Positions 1 through 6,741 of a DNA stretch of 18,272 nucleotides are shown piece after piece. Below the pieces are notes generated by a model that saw only the letters and a program-made list of their open reading frames with translations, was not told where the DNA came from and made no database searches. Positions within the stretch are counted from its first letter, which is position 1. The number at the start of each line of letters is the position of its first letter. Both the position numbers and the translations under genes were made by a program. The stretch lies in contig PMAM01000057.1 of NCBI GenBank assembly GCA_003152595.1, forward strand, positions 1 to 18,272, in the 5' to 3' direction. The stretch is from Acidobacterium sp. GTDB lineage: Bacteria > Acidobacteriota > Terriglobia > Terriglobales > Acidobacteriaceae.

Positions 1-171
1 CGCATTCTGAGGGCAAGATCAGTATGTGCTTCTTGCTGTGGGGTGAACCTGGCCGAGGTCCCCGACGTTCTTGGGGGTTTTGCGGTTTTGGGGTTTTGCG
101 GTGAGGGGGGTGGAGTGAGGGGGGCCCTTTCGTTCACGAGCGTGGCGGGGCAGTTAGGTGTGACTAATTGG

Positions 172-185
172 TATGGTCCGCCGCC
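172..185 (+). repeat. Left subterminal inverted repeat of the IS1111-type element
   Basis: TATGGTCCGCCGCC lies 46 bp before the transposase start. Its partner is at 1520-1533 with one mismatch (C for T at the seventh position). The repeat lies inside the longer open frame that begins at 43, which argues that the transposase does not start there. Confidence 0.8.
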
Positions 186-231
186 TCTTGCCCCTTGGGG
201 GGCTATAAGAGGTGTGCACAGGAGGCGGTCC

Positions 232-1278
232 ATGGAAATCGACATAATCGGCATTGATCTGGGGAAGACGGTCTTTCATCTTGTCGGTCTGAATGCGAGG
301 GGCGAGGTCGTGGTGCGCAGGAAGTTCTCGCGCACGCAGCTGCTGCGCTTCACGGCGAACCTGTGCGTGAGACTGATTGGCATGGAAGCCTGCGGAGGCT
401 CCCACTTCCTCGGCCGCAGTCTGGGGAAGCAGGGCCACGAGGTTCGCCTGATGCCAGCCCAATACGTAAAGCCCTACGTGAAGACGAACAAGAACGACTA
501 CATCGATGCCGAAGCCATCGCCGAAGCTGTAGGGCGACCGCAGATGCGCTTCGTGCCCATCAAGAGCGACGAGCAGCTGGATATGCAGTCGCTGCACCGC
601 GTGCGCGATCGTTGGGTTGCACGCAGAACATCGGTGATCAACCAGATTCGCGGACTACTGCTGGAGCGCGGTATTACGATTCGGAAAGGACGCCGACATG
701 CCGAAGCCTCGTTGCCCGGCACCCTGGAGGATCCGGACAACGGCTTGTCCGGACCGCTGCGCATGCTGCTGGCACAACTACAGAGTGAACTGAGGCAGTT
801 GCAAAGCCAGATCGATGAGGCCGATGCACTGATCGCGAAGGCCGCTAGCGAACATGAAGCCTGCCGTCGTCTGATGGCGATTCCCGGGGTTGGACCGCTG
901 ACGGCGACTGCCGTGGTGGCCTCCATCGGCAGCGGCGCAGAGTTCCGGAAAGGGCGTTCGTTTGCCGCAGGGCTGGGACTGGTACCGGAGCAGCACTCCA
1001 CCGGAGGGAAGCAGAAGCTGCTGGGGATCAGCAAACGGGGAAACAGCTACCTGCGACGGCTTCTCGTGCACGGAGCCCGCGCGGTGCTGCAGTGCAGGGA
1101 GAAGCAGTCGCCAGGCCTCAGTGCGTGGCTGGGTCAGCTCGCATCGCGTGCTCACACCAACATCGTGGCAGTCGCGCTGGCCAACAAGATGGCTCGCATC
1201 GTCTGGGCAGTGCTCTCCAAAGGGGAAGCCTATCGCCCTCCACTGCTGGCAGCCTCGGTTAATGCAACGGCCTGCTGA
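232..1278 (+). CDS. IS110-family transposase (IS1111 subgroup)
   Basis: This is a 348-residue RNA-guided DEDD recombinase that moves the element by excision to a circle and site-specific insertion. The N-terminal RuvC-like domain shows GIDLGK with Asp9, GMEACGG with Glu52, and TNKNDYIDAEAIAEA with Asp89 and Asp92, which together form the DEDD set. A central helical or coiled region (about 175-205) leads to the C-terminal Transposase_20 domain, with IPGVGPLTATAVVASIG at about 217-233 and PEQHSTGGK at 252-260. Ser256 there is my candidate for the conserved catalytic serine. ISKRGNSYLRRLLVHGAR follows. Length is normal for the family and there is no frameshift, so the gene appears intact. The frame is open from 43, but I chose ATG 232 because AGGAGG (220-225) sits 6 nt before it, homology begins there, and the earlier frame runs through the left inverted repeat. 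Confidence 0.95.
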   Translation: MEIDIIGIDLGKTVFHLVGLNARGEVVVRRKFSRTQLLRFTANLCVRLIGMEACGGSHFLGRSLGKQGHEVRLMPAQYVKPYVKTNKNDYIDAEAIAEAVGRPQMRFVPIKSDEQLDMQSLHRVRDRWVARRTSVINQIRGLLLERGITIRKGRRHAEASLPGTLEDPDNGLSGPLRMLLAQLQSELRQLQSQIDEADALIAKAASEHEACRRLMAIPGVGPLTATAVVASIGSGAEFRKGRSFAAGLGLVPEQHSTGGKQKLLGISKRGNSYLRRLLVHGARAVLQCREKQSPGLSAWLGQLASRAHTNIVAVALANKMARIVWAVLSKGEAYRPPLLAASVNATAC

Positions 1279-1319
1279 CGATCAGGAATTCACACGGTTA
1301 CACGGTATCTGGCCAGGTT

Positions 1320-1519
1320 TGCTGGCGAACAGAGAGATGGCAAAATGGTCGAACCCGGCACCCTCGAAACCTGTAATACCGGAAAAGCCCTTCGAGGCTG
1401 TGAAACCAGGTAGGACGAGAGTGCAGCGCATTCCATCAAGGTCACGAGCTTCCGCTCAATCAAAGACCGGATACATTTGCGCAGACCAAACCGCCATCTT
1501 CGCTTTTCGCTTGCGACAC
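1320..1519 (+). ncRNA. Candidate guide (seeker/bridge) RNA region of the IS1111 element
   Basis: IS1111-type elements are known to encode their guide RNA in the non-coding end downstream of the transposase. This end is present and free of a credible gene. It can fold: CCTCGAA (1362-1368) pairs with TTCGAGG (1391-1397), and ACCTG (1369-1373) can pair with CAGGT (1407-1411). The stretches 'GATGGCAAAATGGTCGAACC' (about 1336-1355) and 'AAGACCGGATACAT' (about 1463-1476) resemble, from memory, text seen downstream of other IS1111-group transposases. The RNA boundaries and the target-binding and donor-binding loops cannot be fixed by eye. Presence of the RNA is inferred from family and position. Confidence 0.5.
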
Positions 1520-1533
1520 GGCGGCGAACCATA
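1520..1533 (-). repeat. Right subterminal inverted repeat of the IS1111-type element
   Basis: GGCGGCGAACCATA is the reverse complement of the left repeat at 172-185 with one mismatch. It lies about 240 bp beyond the transposase stop, which marks the whole intervening stretch as part of the element. Confidence 0.8.
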
Positions 1534-1536
1534 CAT

Positions 1537-1756
1537 CCGGTTGGCCGTCGGCATTCCTTTTTTCCCCTGGAACGTGCAGTCGGCAGTTGGGAACTCTCGG
1601 CCGATGCCTGGCACGCAGCTGTTGTGTGCCGAGATTGTGCTAATTTGTGCTTCCGGTCGGTGATTCCTGATAATCCTTAGAGTCTGGGAATTGAAGAATC
1701 AATCAGCTATGTTTTTTCAACGACTGCTTGAGTCGTGGCCTGGCACAGAATCGGAA
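1537..1756. other. Intergenic stretch between the insertion sequence and the TPR gene
   Basis: There is no supported gene here. It holds a T/C-rich run near 1556-1566 and a small hairpin with GGCAC (1610-1614) and GTGCC (1626-1630). The promoter of the TPR gene is probably here, but I cannot point to a convincing -35/-10 pair. The frame of the TPR gene stays open back to TTG 1691, so part of this stretch could be coding if an earlier start is used. Confidence 0.5.
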
Positions 1757-3124
1757 ATGTCCGGAGCTTGCTCGAGGCGGGGTGGGCGAGTTGGTGCCCC
1801 GATCCAGAAGCGGATGATTATCGCGGCGTTCGTCTGGCTGTTCTTTGCCATTTTTGTAGCGGCGGCCTCAGGGCAGCCGGTGCCGCTGCCTCCGGGGACG
1901 ACGGGGGACGAGCAGCAGGCGGAGGCCTCGAACCCGCTGGAGCAGGTCGAGTCGGCGATTGAGGCGAAGAAATACACGCTGGCGACGGCTCGGCTCGAAG
2001 TCTATCTGTCGGCGCACCTGACCGACGCGCGCGCTCTCTTCGATCGCGGCTATGTGGAGGACGCGCAAGGGCATACGGATGCGGCGGAGGGGTGGTATCG
2101 CAAGGCGGTGACGGCGGACCCGAAGCAGTTTGAGGCGCGCTCGGCGCTGGGGCTGCTTCTGGCGGCCAGAGGCGACGGGAAAGACGACCAGGCGGCGATT
2201 GAGCAGCTGCAGGTGGCGGTGGAGCTGGAGCCGAATCCGCCGAACCCTGCGGCGAAGGCTCAGGCGGACCGGGTACTGGCACGGCTGCTGCGCCCATCGG
2301 ACCCGACCGGTGCGCGGGATGCGCTGGTGAACGCGCTGAAGCTGACGCCGGAGACGCCGCCGGACACGCTGCTGGCCGGGGAGATTGCCGAAGCGGCGGG
2401 GGACCTGGAGATCGCCGAACAGGAGTATCGCCAGGCGCTGACAAGCGAGCCGGATTTGTCCGACGCGAGTGCCGGGCTGGCGCATCTGCTGATCGCGGAG
2501 AAGCGTTACGCCGACGCGCAGCCGGTGGTGGAAGCCGCGCTGCGCCGCGACCCGCAGAATGCGGCGCTGAGCGCACAGCTGGCGGCGGTTCTGAATGGGG
2601 AGGGGAAACCGGCGGACGCGCTGGCGCTGCTGGAAAAGCTGCACCAGAACCAGCCGGACAGCCCGTCGATTGCTGCGATGCTGGCGGACACCGCATTCCA
2701 GGCGGGGAAGCTGGACGAGGCCGACGCGCTGTACGAGCAACTGCTGGCGAAAAGCCCGAATGACCCGGATCTGCTGGACGCGCACGGGCAGATTCTGGTG
2801 CGACAGAAGCAGTTTCAGGAGGCAATTGCGGCGTTCCGCAAGGCCATCGCCGCGCGTGCGGACGACGTGGACGCCTGGTCGGGGATCGCGTTTGCCGACT
2901 CGGAACTGCATCAGTACCAGGACGAACTGACGGCGCTTTCCATGCGATCAAAGTACGCGCCGGAAAACCCAGCCACTCTTTTTCTACGGGCAACTGCGTA
3001 CGATAATCTTCATCAGAGCAAATCAGCGGCGGACTACTATCATCGCTTCCTCACCGCCGCCCAGGGCAAATTTCCCGACCAGGAGTGGCAGGCGAAGCAC
3101 CGGCTCGTCGCTCTTGAAAAGTAG
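1757..3124 (+). CDS. Exported tetratricopeptide-repeat protein
   Basis: This is a 455-residue protein whose function beyond a TPR scaffold I do not recognise. Near the N-terminus, a basic segment (RRGGRVGAPIQKR, about 7-19) precedes a hydrophobic helix (MIIAAFVWLFFAIFVAAASG, 20-39). This is either a signal peptide cleaved near ASG or an anchor, so the repeats should face the periplasm. From about residue 80 to the end there are some nine to ten TPR-like helix pairs. Recurrent signatures include AEGWYRKAVTADP, AEQEYRQALTSEP, ADALYEQLLAKSPNDP and AIAAFRKAIAARADD. The start is uncertain: TTG 1691, ATG 1709, ATG 1757 and ATG 1814 are all in frame and none has a strong ribosome-binding site. I prefer 1757 because it gives the signal sequence a positive n-region. 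TPR proteins of this type usually mediate protein-protein contacts. It appears monocistronic, with 169 bp to the next gene. Confidence 0.82.
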   Translation: MSGACSRRGGRVGAPIQKRMIIAAFVWLFFAIFVAAASGQPVPLPPGTTGDEQQAEASNPLEQVESAIEAKKYTLATARLEVYLSAHLTDARALFDRGYVEDAQGHTDAAEGWYRKAVTADPKQFEARSALGLLLAARGDGKDDQAAIEQLQVAVELEPNPPNPAAKAQADRVLARLLRPSDPTGARDALVNALKLTPETPPDTLLAGEIAEAAGDLEIAEQEYRQALTSEPDLSDASAGLAHLLIAEKRYADAQPVVEAALRRDPQNAALSAQLAAVLNGEGKPADALALLEKLHQNQPDSPSIAAMLADTAFQAGKLDEADALYEQLLAKSPNDPDLLDAHGQILVRQKQFQEAIAAFRKAIAARADDVDAWSGIAFADSELHQYQDELTALSMRSKYAPENPATLFLRATAYDNLHQSKSAADYYHRFLTAAQGKFPDQEWQAKHRLVALEK

Positions 3125-3293
3125 CGGTGCTTCAACCTGGGGCTTGGGTTCCCGACAGTGTCCGCAGTGCGGGTTTGGACAGCGACAGCGTTACCTTCGA
3201 ATGGGCTGTGTCCGGATCTAACACAGGGGTGGGTAGCGCGCCGGACCGAATCTGCGGTATTGTTCTCGGAACGCACGACCCCGGAGGTGCGCG

Positions 3294-3743
3294 ATGCGGC
3301 GCCTCGCTGTCCTCTCTGCTTTGCTCGTCTCTGCGTCACTGTGCTGGGCGCACGGACTGAACGATCGCCCGCCCGACGCCCGGCAGCTGGCCGACCTTGA
3401 GGCGAGGGCCGCCACGGCATCCCCCAGCGAACAGCCGTATATCTACGCCGAACTGGTGCACTCGATGACGGAGATGGCGACGGCGGAATTTCAGGCCGGC
3501 GACGATGCCAGGGCGTCGGCGTCGCTCAAAGCCGCGCAGGGATACGCAGGCAAGATCCAGATGAGCCTGCTGCGGGATGCCAGGAAGCTGAAAAGCGCGG
3601 AGATTCTGATCCGGCATACGGCGTTCCGGCTGAAGGAACTGATGACGGGGGCGTCGCTGGACGATCGCCCGACGCTGGAGGCGACGATTCAGCAGCTGAA
3701 CCAGGTGCAGTCGGACATGATGACGCAGATCTTCCGTCACTGA
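3294..3743 (+). CDS. Small secreted protein of unknown function
   Basis: This is a 149-residue protein I do not recognise. Residues 1-19 (MRRLAVLSALLVSASLCWA) form a typical Sec signal peptide, so the mature protein should be periplasmic. The rest is predicted helical and charged, with heptad-like stretches: ELVHSMTEMATAEFQAGDD, ASLKAAQGYAGKIQMSL and the C-terminal IQQLNQVQSDMMTQIF. This suggests a helical bundle, perhaps of the TPR/alpha-solenoid type, but no signature residue is visible. The start is well supported: GGAGGTG (3283-3289) lies 4 nt before ATG 3294. The 169 bp upstream carry TGTG/CACA-type short inverted repeats but no clear promoter. Co-orientation with the TPR gene is suggestive only; the gap is too large to claim an operon. 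Confidence 0.8.
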   Translation: MRRLAVLSALLVSASLCWAHGLNDRPPDARQLADLEARAATASPSEQPYIYAELVHSMTEMATAEFQAGDDARASASLKAAQGYAGKIQMSLLRDARKLKSAEILIRHTAFRLKELMTGASLDDRPTLEATIQQLNQVQSDMMTQIFRH

Positions 3744-4321
3744 ACGGGATCCGCGCAGAAGGGCGACAGCGGGTTCGGGCGAAGTTCGCCACAGCGGCCG
3801 CACCGCAATTGTTGCAAGTGGGCGCCTTTTCCCTGGGTGATCCACACCCCTTCCACAGGCCGCGCAAGGCTTGCAGCCAATATTCACGGGGCGATAACAG
3901 AAACGGTGCAAAGCACGGTAGTGGGTGCTGCATCGTTTCGCTTTTTCTACCCTATTGCCATGGGGGGCAGTGGTCCGTACTCTGACGTGGCGTTTCGAAA
4001 AGGAACGTCTGCACTGCATTCGCTGAAAACTGATTTGGAACGGTAACGCCGAGCTTACGGCCCCCGCGGCGCGCCATGAATCCGGGATCAACCGGAAGGG
4101 AGCGCGCGCAGCGGAGAGCAAGCCGCAGCCGGTGGTCCTGTTCCTCCGCACCCTGCGTTCGGGCGGGCACGCAGCGTCGCGCGCTTTTAGGCAAGCCGAG
4201 CGCGGGCGCACGAAGCCGGAACGCGGGTGCGGCCACATCCAACGCTGACGAGCACGCTGCTTCGGCAGGGCGGCTCGCGGCTGTCCCTCCCGCTGGGAGC
4301 GGGAGCTGCCAGGGAAAAATA
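3744..4321. other. 578-bp stretch without a supported gene
   Basis: Open frames exist on both strands but read as arginine-, proline- and serine-rich shadow sequence, with no family likeness and no ribosome-binding site. The base composition is uneven: 3860-4045 is less G/C-rich than its surroundings, while 4060-4310 is very G/C-rich. The stretch could hold a long 5' leader or a small RNA for the receiver gene at 4322. The only clear structure is the hairpin at 4287-4305, listed separately. Confidence 0.6.
4287..4315 (+). promoter_or_regulatory. Leader hairpin and ribosome-binding site of the receiver gene
   Basis: CTCCCGCT (4287-4294) and AGCGGGAG (4298-4305) form a perfect 8-bp stem with a GGG loop. 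AGGGA (4311-4315) follows as the likely Shine-Dalgarno sequence, 6 nt before ATG 4322 in an A-rich context. An alternative pairing of TCCCT (4284-4288) with AGGGA (4311-4315) would mask the ribosome-binding site. The pairings are seen in the sequence; a regulatory role is inference. Confidence 0.45.
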
Positions 4322-4768
4322 ATGAGACCCAAGAAAACGATTCTCTGTGTTGACGACAACGAACAGGCGCTTGCTGTTCGCAAATTTCTTCTGGAAACCC
4401 GCGGCGGCTATCGCGTTGTAGCAGCTTTGAGCGGACGAGATGCGATCGAGGAGTTTCGCCGCGGGGGCATCGACCTCGTGCTGAGCGACCTGGTGATGCC
4501 GAACATGAATGGGAACGAGATGGTGCGGCGCATGAAGGAGGTGGCGCCGGAGATTCCCATGATCCTGATCAGTGGCAGCGTGAAGACGTTCGATCACACG
4601 AACCGGGCGGACGCATTTATGCCCAAGGGCTCATCGTCTCCGGTGGAGATGCTGGAGAGGATTCGGCAGATGATCGCACGCAAGCGGGGCCCGAAGAAGC
4701 ATCTGCGGCCGGTGTACGAGTCGCAGGAGACGGTATTCGATGCTCTGGAGCACGCAGTCGCATCCTGA
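4322..4768 (+). CDS. Stand-alone response-regulator receiver (CheY-like) protein
   Basis: This 148-residue protein is a single REC domain with a short C-terminal tail and no DNA-binding output domain. It would accept a phosphoryl group from a histidine kinase and act through protein contacts in the cytoplasm. Visible features are the acidic pair Asp11-Asp12 (CVDDNE), the phospho-acceptor Asp56 (DLVLSDLVMP), Ser84 in ILISGS at the switch Thr/Ser position, and Lys102 in FMPKG. A basic segment (ARKRGPKK, 119-126) and a short helix (SQETVFDALEHAV) follow. Similar single-domain receivers with 'PKG' are abundant in Acidobacteriota. No cognate kinase is nearby. ATG 4322 was chosen because the domain begins at once and AGGGA precedes it; the frame runs open upstream to 4076, but that part is not protein-like. 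Confidence 0.93.
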   Translation: MRPKKTILCVDDNEQALAVRKFLLETRGGYRVVAALSGRDAIEEFRRGGIDLVLSDLVMPNMNGNEMVRRMKEVAPEIPMILISGSVKTFDHTNRADAFMPKGSSSPVEMLERIRQMIARKRGPKKHLRPVYESQETVFDALEHAVAS

Positions 4769-4782
4769 CGCCGCCGCGCACG

Positions 4783-4809
4783 CCCGGAGCGGGCACCCCT
4801 CGCTCCGGG
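4783..4809 (+). terminator. Hairpin downstream of the receiver gene, possible terminator
   Basis: CCCGGAGCG (4783-4791) and CGCTCCGGG (4801-4809) form a perfect 9-bp GC stem with a 9-nt loop, 15 bp after the receiver stop. No T-run follows, so it is not a classical intrinsic terminator. It could pause polymerase or protect the 3' end, and it separates the receiver from the promoter of the ABC gene. Confidence 0.45.
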
Positions 4810-4853
4810 GAACGCATCTCCACCTGGGTGGTGGGAGCCTCCAGCAGTCCATA

Positions 4854-4859
4854 TACAAT
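4854..4859 (+). promoter_or_regulatory. -10 box (TACAAT) of a leaderless ABC-ATPase transcript
   Basis: TACAAT, within ATATACAAT, ends 7 nt before GTG 4867. A transcript starting the usual 6-8 nt after the box would begin at or next to that GTG. No Shine-Dalgarno is present. The same arrangement precedes ubiX (16389). I see no good -35 match. Confidence 0.55.
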
Positions 4860-4866
4860 CGCTCAC

Positions 4867-5580
4867 GTGGAATCGATGATTCGCGCCGAGCACCTCGGCA
4901 AAGTCTACCGATCCGGCAGGCTTGAAGTTCCGGCGCTGCGCGACGCGACGTTCTCGGTCGAGGCCGGCGAGTTTGTCTCGATTGTGGGACCTTCGGGCAG
5001 CGGGAAGTCGACGCTGTTTTACCTGCTGGGCGGGCTGACGCGCGCCACGAGCGGCAAAGTCTTCATCGGTGGCGTGGATTTTTCGATGCTGGACGATACG
5101 GAACGCACGCGCATGCGGCGCGCGCGGATCGGATTCATCTTTCAGAAGTTCAATCTGCTGCCCACGCTGTCGGCGCGCGGGAATATCGAGATCGCGTACG
5201 AGATCGCGGGCCGCGCGGATCCGCTCGATCAGAAGTATCTGGAGCATATTACGGGTTTACTGAATATCGGTGGACGGCTGCAGCATCGTCCGTCGGAGCT
5301 GTCGGGGGGAGAGCAGCAGCGGGTGGCGATTGCGCGCGCTCTGATCACGCGGCCTTCGATTGTGCTGGCGGACGAGCCGACGGGGAACCTGGATACGGAG
5401 AACTCCGACGCGGTGCTGGAGATGCTGCGGCGGTCCAACAAGGAGCTGAAGCAGACGGTGCTGATGATCACGCACAATCCGGAGGCGGCGGCGATCGGGG
5501 ACCGGATTATCCATATGCGGGATGGGAAGATTCGGGGGATCGAGACGGGCTCAGGGACGGTTGGACGCCATGAATGGTAG
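4867..5580 (+). CDS. ABC transporter ATP-binding protein (LolD/MacB/FtsE-like)
   Basis: This is a 237-residue nucleotide-binding subunit that hydrolyses ATP to drive a membrane partner. In order there are the A-loop region KVYRSG (about 12-17), Walker A GPSGSGKS (41-48), Q-loop Gln93 (GFIFQKFNLLP), signature LSGGEQQR (145-152), Walker B IVLADEP (165-171) with GNLD, and H-loop His203 (ITHNPE). The FQKFNLLPTL and ADEPTGNLD stretches are typical of the LolD/MacB/FtsE class, which serves lipoprotein release, macrolide or peptide export, or mechanotransmission rather than solute import. No FtsX/MacB-type permease gene is adjacent: MurQ follows after 135 bp. It is therefore an orphan ATPase in this window, its partner encoded elsewhere. 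The start may be GTG 4867 (leaderless, preferred) or ATG 4876; the two differ by three residues. Confidence 0.93.
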   Translation: MESMIRAEHLGKVYRSGRLEVPALRDATFSVEAGEFVSIVGPSGSGKSTLFYLLGGLTRATSGKVFIGGVDFSMLDDTERTRMRRARIGFIFQKFNLLPTLSARGNIEIAYEIAGRADPLDQKYLEHITGLLNIGGRLQHRPSELSGGEQQRVAIARALITRPSIVLADEPTGNLDTENSDAVLEMLRRSNKELKQTVLMITHNPEAAAIGDRIIHMRDGKIRGIETGSGTVGRHEW

Positions 5581-5672
5581 GACCACGATAGGAAAACCGG
5601 AATCGTGCGATGGCATGACAAAGAGCTAACACGTCCGTCCGCTAATATTGGCGAAGCGTGCAAGCCATAACG

Positions 5673-5686
5673 CGATAGACTTATCG
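5673..5686. promoter_or_regulatory. Palindrome upstream of murQ, possible operator
   Basis: CGATA (5673-5677) and TATCG (5682-5686) are inverted around GACT, 29 bp before the murQ start. A repressor of the RpiR/GntR kind would be reasonable for a MurNAc gene, but none is encoded nearby. The palindrome is seen; its function is a guess. Confidence 0.3.
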
Positions 5687-5715
5687 AGGGGCTGTACGGC
5701 CAAAACCCAGAAAAA

Positions 5716-6711
5716 ATGGGAACGACACTCAATCCACATACGGACGTCGGCGAAGGCGGAACGATTCACTCCAACGGTTCGAACGGAACCAACGGCTCGC
5801 CGGCGAATATCCAGGACCTACCGACGGAGAAGGCGAATGAGGCCACGCGCGGGCTGGACACGCGTTCCGCAGTGGAGGTCGCGCGCATCATCAACCAGGA
5901 AGATCAGAAGGTCGCGGCTGCGGTGAAGAAGGCGATCCCGGAGATCGCGCACGTGATCGATGTGGTGGCGCACAGCCTGCGCGAGGGCGGCCGGTTGATT
6001 TATGTCGGGGCGGGCTCGAGCGGCCGGCTGGCAGCGCTGGACGCGTGCGAAATTCCGGCCTACTTCTCGACCAGTCCGCAGACGGTGCAGTACATCATGG
6101 CGGGCGGGCCGAAGGCGCTGGCCTCGCCAGTCGAGGTGAACGAGGATTCCGAAGACCTGGGCAAGCGGGATATCGCGCGCCGGCGGCCGAGCCGCAAGGA
6201 CGTGGTGATCGGTCTTTCCGCCAGCGGGCGCACGCCCTACGTGGTGGCCGCTGTAGCCTACGCGCGGACACTGGGCGCGAAGACGGCCTGCATCACCTGT
6301 AATCCGAACACGCCGCTGGGGAACGCTGCTGAGACGGCAATCGTGGCCGAGGTGGGGCCCGAGGTCATCTCAGGCTCGACGCGCCTGAAGGCGGCCACGG
6401 CGCAGAAGATGATCACGAACATGATCACGACCGGCGCGATGACGCGGCTGGGGTATGTGTACGAGAACCTGATGGTGAACGTACACATGCACAACTCGAA
6501 GCTGATCGAGCGGGGCATCGGGATTCTGATGCACGCGTGCGCGGTGAGCCGGGAGAAGGCCGTGGAAGTGATCAAGTCCGCAGGACGCAGCGTGCCCGTA
6601 GCGCTGGTGATGCTGAAAGCGAATGTGGACAAGCCGGAAGCGGTGCGGCGGCTGGCGCGCGCCGAAGGCAATGTTCGCCGCGCGATCGAAGACTCCACGA
6701 TGGACATCTGA
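5716..6711 (+). CDS. murQ: N-acetylmuramic acid 6-phosphate etherase
   Basis: This 331-residue cytoplasmic enzyme cleaves the D-lactyl ether of MurNAc-6-phosphate to give GlcNAc-6-phosphate and D-lactate, a step in peptidoglycan recycling. The SIS-type sugar-phosphate fold is evident: GGRLIYVGAGSSGRLAALDACE (91-112), DVVIGLSASGRTPYV (162-176), GPEVISGSTRLKAATAQK (214-231) and NLMVNVHMHNSKL (251-263). Glu112 and Glu143 are 31 residues apart, the same spacing as the catalytic Glu83 and Glu114 of E. coli MurQ. The family consensus GTSGRL and DASE appear here as GSSGRL and DACE. The core begins near LPTEKANEATRGLDT (35-49). The preceding ~34 residues are an extra Gly/Asn/Ser/Thr-rich extension relative to the ~298-residue E. 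coli enzyme. ATG 5716 lacks a good ribosome-binding site, so the true start could be later, but no in-frame ATG lies before the core. No anmK, amidase or kinase gene is adjacent. Confidence 0.94.
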   Translation: MGTTLNPHTDVGEGGTIHSNGSNGTNGSPANIQDLPTEKANEATRGLDTRSAVEVARIINQEDQKVAAAVKKAIPEIAHVIDVVAHSLREGGRLIYVGAGSSGRLAALDACEIPAYFSTSPQTVQYIMAGGPKALASPVEVNEDSEDLGKRDIARRRPSRKDVVIGLSASGRTPYVVAAVAYARTLGAKTACITCNPNTPLGNAAETAIVAEVGPEVISGSTRLKAATAQKMITNMITTGAMTRLGYVYENLMVNVHMHNSKLIERGIGILMHACAVSREKAVEVIKSAGRSVPVALVMLKANVDKPEAVRRLARAEGNVRRAIEDSTMDI

Positions 6712-6713
6712 GG

Positions 6714-6733
6714 CACGGCATCGGCGGGCCGTG
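6714..6733. terminator. Hairpin between convergent genes
   Basis: CACGGC (6714-6719) and GCCGTG (6728-6733) form a 6-bp GC stem with an 8-nt loop in the 30-bp gap between murQ and the convergent minus-strand gene. There is no T-run on either side. It could act for both directions but is weak as an intrinsic terminator. Confidence 0.35.
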
Positions 6734-6741
6734 GCGAACTG

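Larger units (their letters stand above)
165..1536 (+). mobile_element. IS110-family insertion sequence, IS1111 subgroup
   Basis: A DEDD transposase gene (232-1278) is enclosed by an imperfect inverted repeat: TATGGTCCGCCGCC at 172-185 and GGCGGCGAACCATA at 1520-1533, which match at 13 of 14 positions when one is reverse-complemented. IS1111-type elements are known for subterminal inverted repeats with about 7 bp outside the left repeat and 3 bp outside the right one. I applied that rule to set the ends at 165 and 1536, so the outer limits are inferred, not read. The short 5' end (about 60 bp) and long 3' end (about 258 bp) after the transposase fit the IS1111 arrangement rather than the classical IS110 one. 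I see no target-site duplication, as expected for this family. The left flank (1-164) holds no recognisable gene, only a short repetition of GGTTTTG-type units around 75-102. Confidence 0.85.

Noticed and set aside
43..231. N-terminal 63-residue extension of the transposase frame
   Set aside because: It has no family likeness, runs through the left inverted repeat, and a strong AGGAGG lies just before ATG 232.
1818..2993. Long minus-strand open frames opposite the TPR gene
   Set aside because: They are arginine/proline/serine-rich without domains, as expected for shadows of a GC-rich gene whose plus-strand reading is clearly TPR.
4076..4321. Upstream extension of the receiver frame
   Set aside because: Arg/Ser/Ala-rich sequence without motif; the REC domain begins right after ATG 4322, which has AGGGA before it.
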